From the NCBI RefSeq assembly GCF_003696345.1, contig NZ_RFLX01000008.1, forward strand, positions 1 through 64,000: a stretch of DNA of 64,000 nt, given 5' to 3'. Numbering within the stretch: the stretch's first letter is position 1; the number at the start of each line of letters is the position of its first letter. Origin of the DNA: Teichococcus wenyumeiae (lineage in GTDB: Bacteria; Pseudomonadota; Alphaproteobacteria; Acetobacterales; Acetobacteraceae). The notes under the pieces were generated by a model. The model was not told the origin of the DNA and made no database searches. It worked only from the letters and a program-made list of their open reading frames with translations. Made by a program: the position numbers and the translations under genes. Shown here one piece after another: positions 25,067 through 33,144 of the stretch.

Positions 25067-26494
25067 CTAAGCCGCCGCGCCCGCCTCCAGTTCCTCGGCC
25101 ATGGCGCGGATGGCGCGCAGGTCGGCCACGAAATCCTCATAGGCCCGGGCCTTGGCGGCCTCGTCCGGCAGGCGCAGCAGATAGGAAGGGTGGGGCATGA
25201 TGTAGCCGGGCTGCCCACCCTCGAACCGCGCGCGGCCACGATACCGCATCACCGGCACCACCTCCCCCGTCAGGGCCAGGGCCGCGCTGCCACCGAGCGC
25301 CACCACCAGCTTCGGCTTCACGAAGTCCAGCTCCTGCTTCAGCCACCAGCGGTAATGCTTCACCTCGCCCGTGGTGGGGGACTGGTGGATGCGGCGCTTG
25401 CCCTGCTGCACGAACTTGAAGTGCTTCACCGCATTGGTCAGGTAGGAGCGCGCGCGGTCGATGCCGGCTTCCTGCATGGCGCGGTCCAGCACCTGCCCGG
25501 CAGGGCCGATGAAGCAGCGGCCGGCAAGGTCCTCCTGGTCCCCCGGCTGCTCGCCCACGAAGGCGATGGTGGCGCCTTCCGGCCCCTCCCCCAGCACGGC
25601 GCGGGTGGCGCCGGGCACCAGCGGGTCGGTGGCGGCGATCAACGCGTTCAACGCGGCCAGGGTCGGCGGCGCCTGCCGCGCCATCTTCTCCACGGCGCGC
25701 GCCGGGTCCCGCCGCTTCGGCAATGCGGCCTGTTTGGCGATCATCTCCCGCGTGCGGGCTGGCGCCTCGCGGATCAGGTCCGGGATCAGCGCGGCCTCGG
25801 GCATGTTGTGCCAGTATTTCTTCGGCATCTCCGCCCGCATGGCGGTGGGGTTCACCCGCGCTGGGTTGAAGATGCTGGCGTAATAGCCGCGCCAGCCTTC
25901 CTCGAAGGCATCGCTTTCCGGCACATCGGCGCGGGTGCCGGGCGGGCCGAAGCGCAGGGCCTCCCGGTCCCAGTGCAGGCTGCCGATGGGCGTGACGATG
26001 CTCCAGCGCAGAGCGCGGAAGCGTTCCACGAAGAAGTCCGCCGTGGCTTCAAGAATAAAGTGCTCGGGCTCGAACCAGGCGGTGAAGCGTTCCTCGGCGG
26101 GGTCGCCCACCTGCCGGAAGCGAACAAAGGCGTGCATCTTGTGCAGGTCGCGGCGGATGGCCTTCCGCATCCGCTCCAGCCGGTGCACCAGCGGGTCGCT
26201 GGACACCTCGGCCAGGGCGCGCTCCCCATGCAGGCTGCGCCAGATCAGGCCGTAGAGCAGGCCGTAGCGCTCCGGGTCCCGGTGGCAGACCACGGGCTGG
26301 ATGAACTCGGCCACGGCACGCGGCAGGGCGAGCGGCGGCGCATCGGCTGGCGCCTCGGCGGCAAAGAGGCCGGGCGCGGCATCGGAGCCCCAGGTCACCG
26401 CCTCCGGTGGCACGCCTTCGGCCACCAGCCCGCGCGCGGCCTGGCGGAAGCTGTCGAGATCCGCGCCCTCGCGCAGCGCGATGTGGCGCGCCAT
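25067..26494 (-). CDS. UdgX-family uracil-DNA glycosylase fused to a TIGR03915-type N-terminal domain
   Basis: The 475-residue protein has two parts. Residues 1-270 match the domain that accompanies a radical SAM DNA-repair partner (HRDPERYGLLYGLIWR, HKMHAFVRFRQVGD, HFILEATADFFVERF). Residues 275-475 are a family 4-like uracil-DNA glycosylase: GEQPGDQEDLAG (314-325), NAVKHFKF (354-361), the UdgX-specific KRRIH loop (366-370, His370) and MPHPSYLLRL. In mycobacterial UdgX the KRRIH His bonds covalently to the abasic site. The usual iron-sulfur Cys residues (a CxxC before GEQPG and a Cys before RWWL) are absent; only Cys70 and Cys327 exist. The start overlaps the upstream stop as ATGA. Confidence 0.9.
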   Translation of the reverse strand: MARHIALREGADLDSFRQAARGLVAEGVPPEAVTWGSDAAPGLFAAEAPADAPPLALPRAVAEFIQPVVCHRDPERYGLLYGLIWRSLHGERALAEVSSDPLVHRLERMRKAIRRDLHKMHAFVRFRQVGDPAEERFTAWFEPEHFILEATADFFVERFRALRWSIVTPIGSLHWDREALRFGPPGTRADVPESDAFEEGWRGYYASIFNPARVNPTAMRAEMPKKYWHNMPEAALIPDLIREAPARTREMIAKQAALPKRRDPARAVEKMARQAPPTLAALNALIAATDPLVPGATRAVLGEGPEGATIAFVGEQPGDQEDLAGRCFIGPAGQVLDRAMQEAGIDRARSYLTNAVKHFKFVQQGKRRIHQSPTTGEVKHYRWWLKQELDFVKPKLVVALGGSAALALTGEVVPVMRYRGRARFEGGQPGYIMPHPSYLLRLPDEAAKARAYEDFVADLRAIRAMAEELEAGAAA

Positions 26495-27705
26495 CAGAAC
26501 AGCGAAAGCTGCTTCGCCGGCGGCGCCAGCCGGGCGCGCAGGTCGGCGCGGTCGGTCAGCCCATGCGGGCTGTGGTCCTCGGCGATGATGAAGGGCCGCG
26601 CGCGCTTCAGCGTCGGCGTCAGCCGCGCCAGATCCTCCAGCCCCAGCCGGGTGTGGCGGCGGGCGGCGACCATCTTGTCCACCGCGCGCTTGCCGAAGCC
26701 GGGCACGCGCAGCAGCATCTCGCGGTCCGCCGTGTTCACGTCCACCGGGAAGCGGTGGCGGTTCTTCAGCGCCCAGGCCAGCTTGGGGTCGATCTCCAGG
26801 TCCAGCATGCCGCCCTCACCGCCCTCGGCGATCTCGTCCACGCTGAAGCCGTAGTGCCGCAGCAGCCAGTCCGCCTGATACAGCCGGTTCTCCCGCTGCA
26901 AGGGCGGCGGCTTCAGCGGCAGGATGACCGAAGGCTCCGGGATAGGGCTGAAGGCGGAGTAATAGACGCGGCTGAGGTCGTAGCGCCGGTACATGGTGTC
27001 GCTGGCGCGCAGCACGCCCTCGTCGGTCGTGTCGTCGGCGCCGACGATCACCTGCGTGCTCTGCCCGGCGGGCGAGAAGCGGCGGCGCTCGGCCTTGGCC
27101 TCGACGATGCGCTCCTTGACCTGACCCATGGTGGACTGGATGCCGTCCACGTCCTTTTCCGGCGCGAGGCGCTGCAGGCTCTGCTGCGAGGGCAGCTCCA
27201 GGTTCACGGAAAGCCGGTCCGCCCAGAGCCCGGCCTGCTCCACCAGCCAGGGGCTGGCCTCCGGGATGGCCTTGAGGTGAATGTAGCCGGCAAAACCGTG
27301 CTTCTGCCGCAGCGTCTTCGCCACCAGCATCATCTGCTCCATGGTGTAGTCGGGAGACTTGATGACGCCGGAGGAGAGGAAGAGCCCCTCGATATAGTTG
27401 CGCTTGTAGAAGTTGACCGTCAGCGCGACCACTTCCTCCACCGTGAAGCGCGCGCGCTCCACATTCGAGGACCGCCGGTTGATGCAATAGGCGCAGTCGA
27501 ACAGGCAATAGTTGGTCAGCAGGATCTTCAGCAGCGAGACGCAGCGGCCATCCGGCGTATAGGCATGGCAGATGCCGCTGCCGGTGGTGGAACCCAGCCC
27601 ATCGACGCCCGCCGCCCGTTTCGGTGCATTGGAGGAAGAGCAGGAAGCATCATACTTGGCGGCATCCGCCAGGATGCGCAGCTTCTTGACGAGCGTCTGG
27701 TCCAA
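26494..27705 (-). CDS. Putative DNA modification/repair radical SAM protein
   Basis: The 403-residue protein has the radical SAM cluster motif CLFDCAYC (Cys67, Cys71, Cys74), an N-terminal Ser/Cys-rich stretch with DASCSSSNA, and HLKAIPEASP, VNLELPS in the barrel. A C-terminal helix-hairpin-helix (VDVNTADREMLLRVPGFGKRA, about 321-341) is a DNA-binding element. The protein ends in QLSLF (399-403), the canonical beta-clamp-binding pentapeptide. It matches the TIGR03916 family found next to UdgX-type genes. Chemistry unknown; it shares an ATGA overlap with the UdgX gene and a LexA-type box lies upstream. Confidence 0.9.
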   Translation of the reverse strand: MDQTLVKKLRILADAAKYDASCSSSNAPKRAAGVDGLGSTTGSGICHAYTPDGRCVSLLKILLTNYCLFDCAYCINRRSSNVERARFTVEEVVALTVNFYKRNYIEGLFLSSGVIKSPDYTMEQMMLVAKTLRQKHGFAGYIHLKAIPEASPWLVEQAGLWADRLSVNLELPSQQSLQRLAPEKDVDGIQSTMGQVKERIVEAKAERRRFSPAGQSTQVIVGADDTTDEGVLRASDTMYRRYDLSRVYYSAFSPIPEPSVILPLKPPPLQRENRLYQADWLLRHYGFSVDEIAEGGEGGMLDLEIDPKLAWALKNRHRFPVDVNTADREMLLRVPGFGKRAVDKMVAARRHTRLGLEDLARLTPTLKRARPFIIAEDHSPHGLTDRADLRARLAPPAKQLSLF

Positions 27706-27724
27706 ACCGGCACCTCTTCCCTGA

Positions 27725-27739
27725 GTTCGCTATATGTTC
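27725..27739 (-). promoter_or_regulatory. LexA (SOS) box, GTTC-N7-GTTC
   Basis: GTTC at 27725-27728 and GTTC at 27736-27739 are separated by 7 nt (GCTATAT), exactly the alphaproteobacterial LexA consensus. The box lies 19 bp upstream of the radical SAM start, overlapping the expected promoter, and reads GAAC-N7-GAAC on the gene's strand. The AT-rich spacer stands out in this GC-rich region. Confidence 0.75.
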
Positions 27740-27879
27740 GTGAATCCAGGGTTTTCAAGGCACCGCTAGGCCGGGCCCAGGGACGGGATATTGGCGCCGA
27801 TGCGCGGGTCCACTTCCCGCGCCATCCGTGCTTCGGCGGAGGGCCGGCCTGCCGTCTGTCAGTCCCAGGCCGGCGCCAG

Positions 27880-28320
27880 GCCCGGAGGGCTGACCAGGCG
27901 GCGATCGCGGTCATCTCCCCGGCCGAAAGAACGAGCCTGCTGGCGCTGGGGAACCGCGGCGGCGCATTGTCGCCGCCCCCGGCCTATCTGGCGGAGCACG
28001 GCACGCCGCGCCGCCGTCTGGCCGCTGCACAGCAGCGGCAAGCTGGTGGACCGGGAGGTGCATGGCACGCTGCGCGCCAACAACGGCGAGACGGTGCGGC
28101 ACATGGCGCTGCTGGGCCTGGGGCTAACGCGCCTAGGGGAATTCCATGTCCGTGCCGACCTGGAAGCCCGCCGGCTGGTATCCGTGCTGGACAATGCCAT
28201 CACGGATACCGAGGCCGTGCATGCCCTCTACCTGGGGCGGGAGCGGATGCCCCGCCGGATGCGGCCTTCCTGGACTTCATGACGCCGCGGCTGCGCGCAG
28301 CGCTGGCCCCGCCGCCCTGA
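27880..28320 (+). pseudogene. LysR-family regulator, decayed C-terminal domain
   Basis: Pieces of a LysR effector domain can be read in shifting frames. First comes VISPAERTSLLA near 27912, then RRIVAAP near 27960 and AYLAEHGTPR near 27986, followed by GKLVDREVHGTLRANNGETV and RHMALLGLGLTRLGEFHV (28030-28150). RLVSVLDNAITD and YLGRERMPRRMR (to about 28264) come next, then FLDFMTPRLRAAL after another shift. At least three frameshifts separate them and no N-terminal helix-turn-helix was found. The intact parent would have been a transcriptional regulator. Confidence 0.75.
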
Positions 28321-28323
28321 ACC

Positions 28324-28848
28324 TCAGAGCGGGCCGAGATAGTCCCGCTTGCCGATCGGCACGCCCTGCTGCCGCAGCAGGGCATAGGCGGTGGTGACGT
28401 GGAAGTAGAAGTTGGGCAGCACGAAGTTCAGCACATAGTCGCGGCCGGTGAAGGTCAGGCTGGTGCCGCCCGCCTTCAGCACCACCTCGGCCTCCTCCTT
28501 GCCATCCAGCGCGGCGGGGTCCACCGATTTCAGGAAGGCCACCGTCTTGCCGATGCGTTCCTGCATCTCGGCGAAGGTCTTTTCCGTGTCGGGGAAGCTG
28601 GGGTTCTCCAGCCCGCCCAGCCGCACCACCGCGCCCTTGGCAGTGTCGCTGGCGCGCTGGATCTGCGCGGTCAGCGGCGCCATGTCGGCGATCAGCCGCG
28701 CCTCCGTCAGGCTCTCCGGCGCCCGTCCCTCGGCCGCCGCGAAGGCCTGCCCCTTCTCCAGGATGGCGGAGAGATTGGCAAAGGCGCGCAGAAAGGCTGG
28801 GACGGTCAGGTCGTAGAGGGAGACGGGCAAATGCTTATTCCCACTCAA
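28324..28848 (-). CDS. DUF1993 family protein
   Basis: The 174-residue helical protein has the DUF1993 pattern: [55 protein letters not shown] and the C-terminal [20 protein letters not shown] with [11 protein letters not shown]. The family is related to DinB-like four-helix proteins; function is unknown. Its start overlaps the end of guaA by 14 bp, so it is co-transcribed with it. Confidence 0.85.
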   Translation of the reverse strand: MSGNKHLPVSLYDLTVPAFLRAFANLSAILEKGQAFAAAEGRAPESLTEARLIADMAPLTAQIQRASDTAKGAVVRLGGLENPSFPDTEKTFAEMQERIGKTVAFLKSVDPAALDGKEEAEVVLKAGGTSLTFTGRDYVLNFVLPNFYFHVTTAYALLRQQGVPIGKRDYLGPL

Positions 28849-30409
28849 TGGTGCCGGGGGGCTTCGACGTGATGTCGTAGGTGACGCGGTTGATGCCGCG
28901 CACCTCGTTGACGATGCGCCCCGCCACCCGCGTCAGGAATTCCATGGTGAAGGGATAGACATCGGCCGTCATGCCATCCGTGCTGGTCACGGCGCGCAGG
29001 GCGCAGGCGCTGTCATAGGTGCGGCCATCGCCCATCACGCCCACGGTCTTCACCGGCAGCAGCACCGTGAAGGCCTGCCAGATGGCGTCGTAGAGCCCGG
29101 CGGCGCGGATCTCCTCCAGATAGATGGCGTCGGCCTTCTGTAGGATCTGCACCTTCTCCCGCGTCACCTCGCCGGGGATGCGGATGGCCAGGCCGGGGCC
29201 AGGGAAAGGATGGCGGCCGACGATCTCCTCCGGCATGCCCAACTCGCGGCCCAGCTCGCGCACCTCGTCCTTGAAGAGGTCGCGCAGCGGCTCGACCAGT
29301 TGCATCCGCATGCCCTCGGGCAGCCCGCCGACATTGTGGTGCGACTTGATGGTGACCGAGGGGCCACCGGTGGCCGAGACGCTCTCGATCACGTCCGGGT
29401 AGAGCGTGCCCTGCGCCAGGAAGTCGGCGCCGCCGATCTTGGCCTGCTCTTCCTCGAAGACCTCGATGAACAGCCGGCCGATGGTCTTGCGCTTCTTTTC
29501 CGGATCCGTGACCCCGGCGAGCTGGCCGAGGAAGAGGTCGGAGGCGTCGCGATGCACCAGCTTGATGTTGAAGCGGTCGCGGAAGGTGGACACCACCTGC
29601 TCCGTCTCGCCGCCGCGCATCAGGCCGTGGTCCACGTAGATGCAGGTGAGCTGATCGCCGATCGCCTCATGGATCAGCACGGCGGCGACGGAGGAATCGA
29701 CGCCGCCGGACAGGCCGCAGATCACCTTGCCGGAGCCGACCTGGGCACGGATGCGCTGGATGGCCTCGGCCCGGAAGGCCGCCATGGTCCAGTCGCCCTC
29801 GCAGCCGCAGACGGCATGGGTGAAGTTCTTGAGAAGCTGCGCGCCATGCGGCGTGTGCACCACCTCGGGGTGGAACTGGATGCCGTAGAAGTGGCGGCTG
29901 TCGTCGGCCACCATGGCGAAGGGCGCACCCTCGGAGGTTGCGACGATGCGGAAGCCCTCGGGCAGCCGGGCGACGCGGTCGCCATGGCTCATCCAGACCT
30001 GTTCCTTGGCGCCGGGGGCCCAGACATCCTGCGTCAGGGCGCAGGCTTCGCGCACATCCACATAGGCGCGGCCGTATTCCTGGTGGTCGCTCTTCTCCAC
30101 CAGGCCGCCGAGCTGCATGCACATGGTCTGCTGGCCATAGCAGATGCCCAGCACCGGCAGGCCCAGCTCGAAGACGATCTGCGGCGCGCGGGGGCTGCCC
30201 GCGTCCACGGTGCTGGCGGGGCCGCCGGAGAGGATGATGCCGCGGGGCTCGAAGCCACGGATGCGCTCGGCATCGGCGGTGAAGGGCCAGACTTCGCAAT
30301 AGACGCCGGATTCCCGCACCCGGCGCGCGATGAGCTGCGTCACCTGGCTGCCGAAATCGAGGATGAGGATGCGATCGCGGTGAAGGGCTTGGGAGGACAG
30401 GTCGACCAT
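28835..30409 (-). CDS. guaA: GMP synthase (glutamine-hydrolysing)
   Basis: The 524-residue protein joins an N-terminal class I glutaminase ([18 protein letters not shown]; catalytic Cys90 in [15 protein letters not shown]) to an ATP-pyrophosphatase domain ([12 protein letters not shown]). The C-terminal dimerisation domain ends [18 protein letters not shown]. It converts XMP to GMP. The start at 30409 (MVDLSSQ) is chosen because the 30-residue upstream extension is not conserved in the family. It is the first gene of a pair with the DUF1993 gene. Confidence 0.97.
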   Translation of the reverse strand: MVDLSSQALHRDRILILDFGSQVTQLIARRVRESGVYCEVWPFTADAERIRGFEPRGIILSGGPASTVDAGSPRAPQIVFELGLPVLGICYGQQTMCMQLGGLVEKSDHQEYGRAYVDVREACALTQDVWAPGAKEQVWMSHGDRVARLPEGFRIVATSEGAPFAMVADDSRHFYGIQFHPEVVHTPHGAQLLKNFTHAVCGCEGDWTMAAFRAEAIQRIRAQVGSGKVICGLSGGVDSSVAAVLIHEAIGDQLTCIYVDHGLMRGGETEQVVSTFRDRFNIKLVHRDASDLFLGQLAGVTDPEKKRKTIGRLFIEVFEEEQAKIGGADFLAQGTLYPDVIESVSATGGPSVTIKSHHNVGGLPEGMRMQLVEPLRDLFKDEVRELGRELGMPEEIVGRHPFPGPGLAIRIPGEVTREKVQILQKADAIYLEEIRAAGLYDAIWQAFTVLLPVKTVGVMGDGRTYDSACALRAVTSTDGMTADVYPFTMEFLTRVAGRIVNEVRGINRVTYDITSKPPGTIEWE

Positions 30410-30524
30410 GGGCCAGCTTGCACCACAACCCTGCCTCCGGTGCAAGACGCAAGGCGCCCTCTTGATCCGCGCTGGACGCCCCGGCACCCTGCGCCCCACT
30501 CATAAGTGGCTGGAGCCTTCACGT

Positions 30525-31664
30525 ATGCCCTTTCCGACCGATGACCGTGCCTGGAACGATACCCTGCTGTATCTCCTGGAGCGCCGGCGGCCGGGTGAAC
30601 GCACGCTGGCACCCGATGAATTCGCCGACGAACTGCCTTTCGTCCGCCCCTACAGCCAGCAGAACAGCGGCGAGGAGCCGGCCTATGCCTGGGTGGTGAT
30701 CCACAAGGGCATGGTCGGGAAGCTGGACACCGAATTCATGCGGGACCTGACCTCCTGGTCGGTACCGGTCTTCGCCAACGATGTTTTCGTGGTCTTCGCG
30801 CGCGAGCCCGGCTTCGCGATGAGCGACGTGAGCGATTCGAACCACGCCAAGGCGCTGCTGAACGTGCTGCCGAAGCGCGAGGCCGCCGCGGCACCGGCCG
30901 AGCCGGAGCCGGAGCCGGAGCCAGAGGCCCCCGCGCCCGCGCCCGTGGTGGAGCCTGTGCAGCCCGAGCCGCCCCGGGCCGAGCCTGAACTGCCGCCGGT
31001 CTCCGCGCCCGCGCAGCCGGCCCCGAAACCCGCCGTCGCCGGCAGCGTGCTGGAGCGGCTGCGCCAGCAGGAAGTGCTGCGGCTGCTGCGGGACATGGTG
31101 GCGGATGTGCCCGGCCAGCGGGTGCTGGACCTCGGCTGCGGCACCGGCCGCTTCATCGGGGCCTTCAGTGAATCCAAGGTGCTCGGCGTCGATGCGGCCG
31201 CGGACAAGGTGGAACAGGCCCAGGCGGCCCATGCCGGCCTGCCGAATTTCCGCTTCACGGTGGCGGACCCGGCCAGCCTGGCGCTCTCCGAGCCCGCCTT
31301 CGATGCCGTGCTGCTGGTGGATGCCCTACCGCAGGGCGCGGATGCCGCCGCCGGCCTGCTGGCACGCGCCGCCGCGCATCTGCGCCCCGGTGGCCTGCTG
31401 TTCCTGAGCCTGGACAACCGCGAGGCGCTGCACCGGCGCATCGCCCGGCTCTCCGGCACGGCGGCGGAGGCCGGCTTCACTTTGGCCGAGGCGATGGGAA
31501 TGCTGCGCGCCGCCGGCTTCCAGCCGCTGCGGGCTGATGGCGTGCTGCTGCCGGTGGCGGGCGATGTCCAGGACGAGGGCATCCTGGACAGCCTGCGGGA
31601 GTTGGGGCGCCTCGTCGGCCCCGCCCATGCCGAAGCCATGGTGCTGCTGGCACGGCGGGACTGA
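30525..31664 (+). CDS. Two-domain protein: unknown N-terminal domain, Pro/Glu linker, class I methyltransferase
   Basis: Residues 1-105 form an unrecognised globular domain (DRAWNDTLLYLLERRRPGER, AYAWVVIHKGMVGKL, FANDVFVVFAREP). About 60 residues of repeated Pro/Glu/Ala follow as a flexible linker. The C-terminal ~210 residues are an SAM-dependent methyltransferase with motif I RVLDLGCGTGRFIG and the later LLVDALP and HLRPGGLLFLSLDN. The start at 30525 removes an upstream in-frame extension that overlaps the guaA start region. Substrate unknown. Confidence 0.75.
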   Translation: MPFPTDDRAWNDTLLYLLERRRPGERTLAPDEFADELPFVRPYSQQNSGEEPAYAWVVIHKGMVGKLDTEFMRDLTSWSVPVFANDVFVVFAREPGFAMSDVSDSNHAKALLNVLPKREAAAAPAEPEPEPEPEAPAPAPVVEPVQPEPPRAEPELPPVSAPAQPAPKPAVAGSVLERLRQQEVLRLLRDMVADVPGQRVLDLGCGTGRFIGAFSESKVLGVDAAADKVEQAQAAHAGLPNFRFTVADPASLALSEPAFDAVLLVDALPQGADAAAGLLARAAAHLRPGGLLFLSLDNREALHRRIARLSGTAAEAGFTLAEAMGMLRAAGFQPLRADGVLLPVAGDVQDEGILDSLRELGRLVGPAHAEAMVLLARRD

Positions 31665-31681
31665 GGCGCCTGGCGTGGCCC

Positions 31682-32410
31682 CTAGCCGGGGCCGCGCCGG
31701 TCGCCCGGCGGGCCACCCGGCCCGCCATGCCCACCCGGCCCACCATGCGGCGGGCCGCCGGGACCACCCGGGCCACCGGGCCCGCCGTGCGGCGGACCGC
31801 CAGGGCCGCCGCCCGGACCACGATCCGGCCGGAAGCCGGGGCCAGGACCGCCCGGCCCGCCATTCGGCCGCGGCCCATCCCAGCCAGGACGATGGTCGGG
31901 GCCGCGCCAGTCAGGCCCCCGCCCCTCATGCCGCCAGCCAGGACCGGGCCCGCCCGGCGGCGGGCCGTAGGCGCGGCGCGGCGGAGGCGGGGGCGGCAAA
32001 CGCTCCCACCGGCCGCGCTCACGATACCAGGGCCGGTTGCGGTAGTAGGAATCCCAGTAGTTGCCGAAGGTGAAGCCGATGATCGGCAGGCCGATGGCCG
32101 GGCCGACGCTCACGAGAGGCTCCCGCCTCTCGTAATAGGGCGCCTGCAGATAGCTGCCGGCCACCCAGCCACGGTCGTTGCCGATGGCGACATCGCACCA
32201 GACATAGCCATCCAGGCAGCCCAGCACCTCCACCTGCACGCCCGGCTCCAGCTGGGCGACCACGGGATACTCGGTGCCGGGGCCCGCCCGCATGTTCAGG
32301 CCGGAGGTCACAAAGGCGGGCGCCGCCCACGCCATGGCCGGCGCCAGCAAGACAGCCGAAAGGGCCAGCCCGGCCAACAGGCCGCGCGATGCTCCAGAAC
32401 GGTTCGGCAT
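31682..32410 (-). CDS. Secreted SH3-domain protein with a Gly/Pro/His-rich tail
   Basis: The 242-residue protein has a signal peptide (cleavage AWA-AP) and a bacterial SH3 domain (residues about 32-88: FVTSGLNMRAGPGTEYPVVA, then YVWCDVAIGNDRGWVAGSYL). An aromatic/Arg-rich stretch (YWDSYYRNRPWYRERGRWE) and a ~100-residue Gly/Pro/His/Arg tail built of PGGPGG and PPHGGPGG units follow. SH3_3 domains usually bind cell-wall peptides. The start has AAGGAGG upstream. It follows infC on the same strand behind a strong terminator. Confidence 0.82.
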   Translation of the reverse strand: MPNRSGASRGLLAGLALSAVLLAPAMAWAAPAFVTSGLNMRAGPGTEYPVVAQLEPGVQVEVLGCLDGYVWCDVAIGNDRGWVAGSYLQAPYYERREPLVSVGPAIGLPIIGFTFGNYWDSYYRNRPWYRERGRWERLPPPPPPRRAYGPPPGGPGPGWRHEGRGPDWRGPDHRPGWDGPRPNGGPGGPGPGFRPDRGPGGGPGGPPHGGPGGPGGPGGPPHGGPGGHGGPGGPPGDRRGPG

Positions 32411-32488
32411 GGCGATCCTCCTTATTCCAGGCCCTGTTAACGCCAGGAATGGAGCGTCTTTGCGGCGAGGAACGGGCCGAAAAACGCC

Positions 32489-32522
32489 ATCGCCCGGCCA
32501 ACCTCGCGGCTGGCCGGGCGAT
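32489..32522 (-). terminator. Rho-independent terminator of the thrS-infC operon
   Basis: ATCGCCCGGCCA (32489-32500) pairs perfectly with TGGCCGGGCGAT (32511-32522) over a 10-nt loop. On the minus strand the stem is followed by GGCGTTTTT, giving a U tract. It lies 27 bp past the infC stop. Confidence 0.88.
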
Positions 32523-32549
32523 GAGAACCGGGACCGGTCGGCTGGCGCC

Positions 32550-33089
32550 TTACTTGGGCGCCAGCACCATGATCATCTGGCGGTTTTCCAGGCGCGGCAT
32601 CTGCTCGACCTTGGCCAGCTCGGCCAGCTCGGTCCGGACGCGCTCCAGCACCTTGGCGCCGAGATCCTGGTGGGCCATCTCGCGGCCACGGAAGCGCAGG
32701 GTGACCTTCACCTTGTCGCCTTCCTCCAGGAAGCCCTTGGCCGCGCGCATCTTCACGTCGTAGTCGTGGTCATCAATGTTCGGGCGAACCTTGATTTCCT
32801 TGATCTCGACGATCTTCTGCTTCTTGCGGGCCTCGTTGGCCTTCTTCTGCTGCTCGTACTTGTACTTGCCGTAGTCGGTGATCTTGCAGACCGGCGGGAC
32901 GGCGTTCGGGCTGATCTCGAGCAGGTCCATGCCGGCGTCATAGGCGCGCAGCAGGGCCTCACGGGCGCTCATCACGCCGATCATTTCGCCTTCCTCGTCG
33001 ATCAGGCGCACCTGAGGGACGCGGATGTCTTCATTCACCCGCGGTCCGTCGCGGGGGGGAAGCTGGTTCGGTAGAGGGCCTCGGGCCAG
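32550..33089 (-). CDS. infC: Translation initiation factor IF-3, probably CTG start
   Basis: This is an IF-3 of the usual two-domain form: [38 protein letters not shown] and the C-domain [17 protein letters not shown]. The first standard start is GTG at 33038, inside the conserved [10 protein letters not shown] segment and with no good ribosome site. The frame stays open upstream and encodes QLPPRDGPR, conserved among alphaproteobacterial IF-3. A CTG at 33089-33087 is 6 nt after AGGAG (33100-33096). It gives 179 residues, the family norm. Rare start codons on infC support autoregulation in E. coli (AUU); the CTG reading here is an inference. It follows thrS. Confidence 0.9.
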   Translation of the reverse strand: MARGPLPNQLPPRDGPRVNEDIRVPQVRLIDEEGEMIGVMSAREALLRAYDAGMDLLEISPNAVPPVCKITDYGKYKYEQQKKANEARKKQKIVEIKEIKVRPNIDDHDYDVKMRAAKGFLEEGDKVKVTLRFRGREMAHQDLGAKVLERVRTELAELAKVEQMPRLENRQMIMVLAPK

Positions 33090-33144
33090 AGTCGGCTCCT
33101 GTCACTGTGGGAACGAATTTTGGGGCATAGTTATGGTGCAGTCC

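Noticed and set aside
31700-31900. Repetitive Gly/Pro codons as a CRISPR-like array
   Set aside because: The repeats are in frame and encode a Gly/Pro-rich protein tail; units are short, irregular and without spacers.
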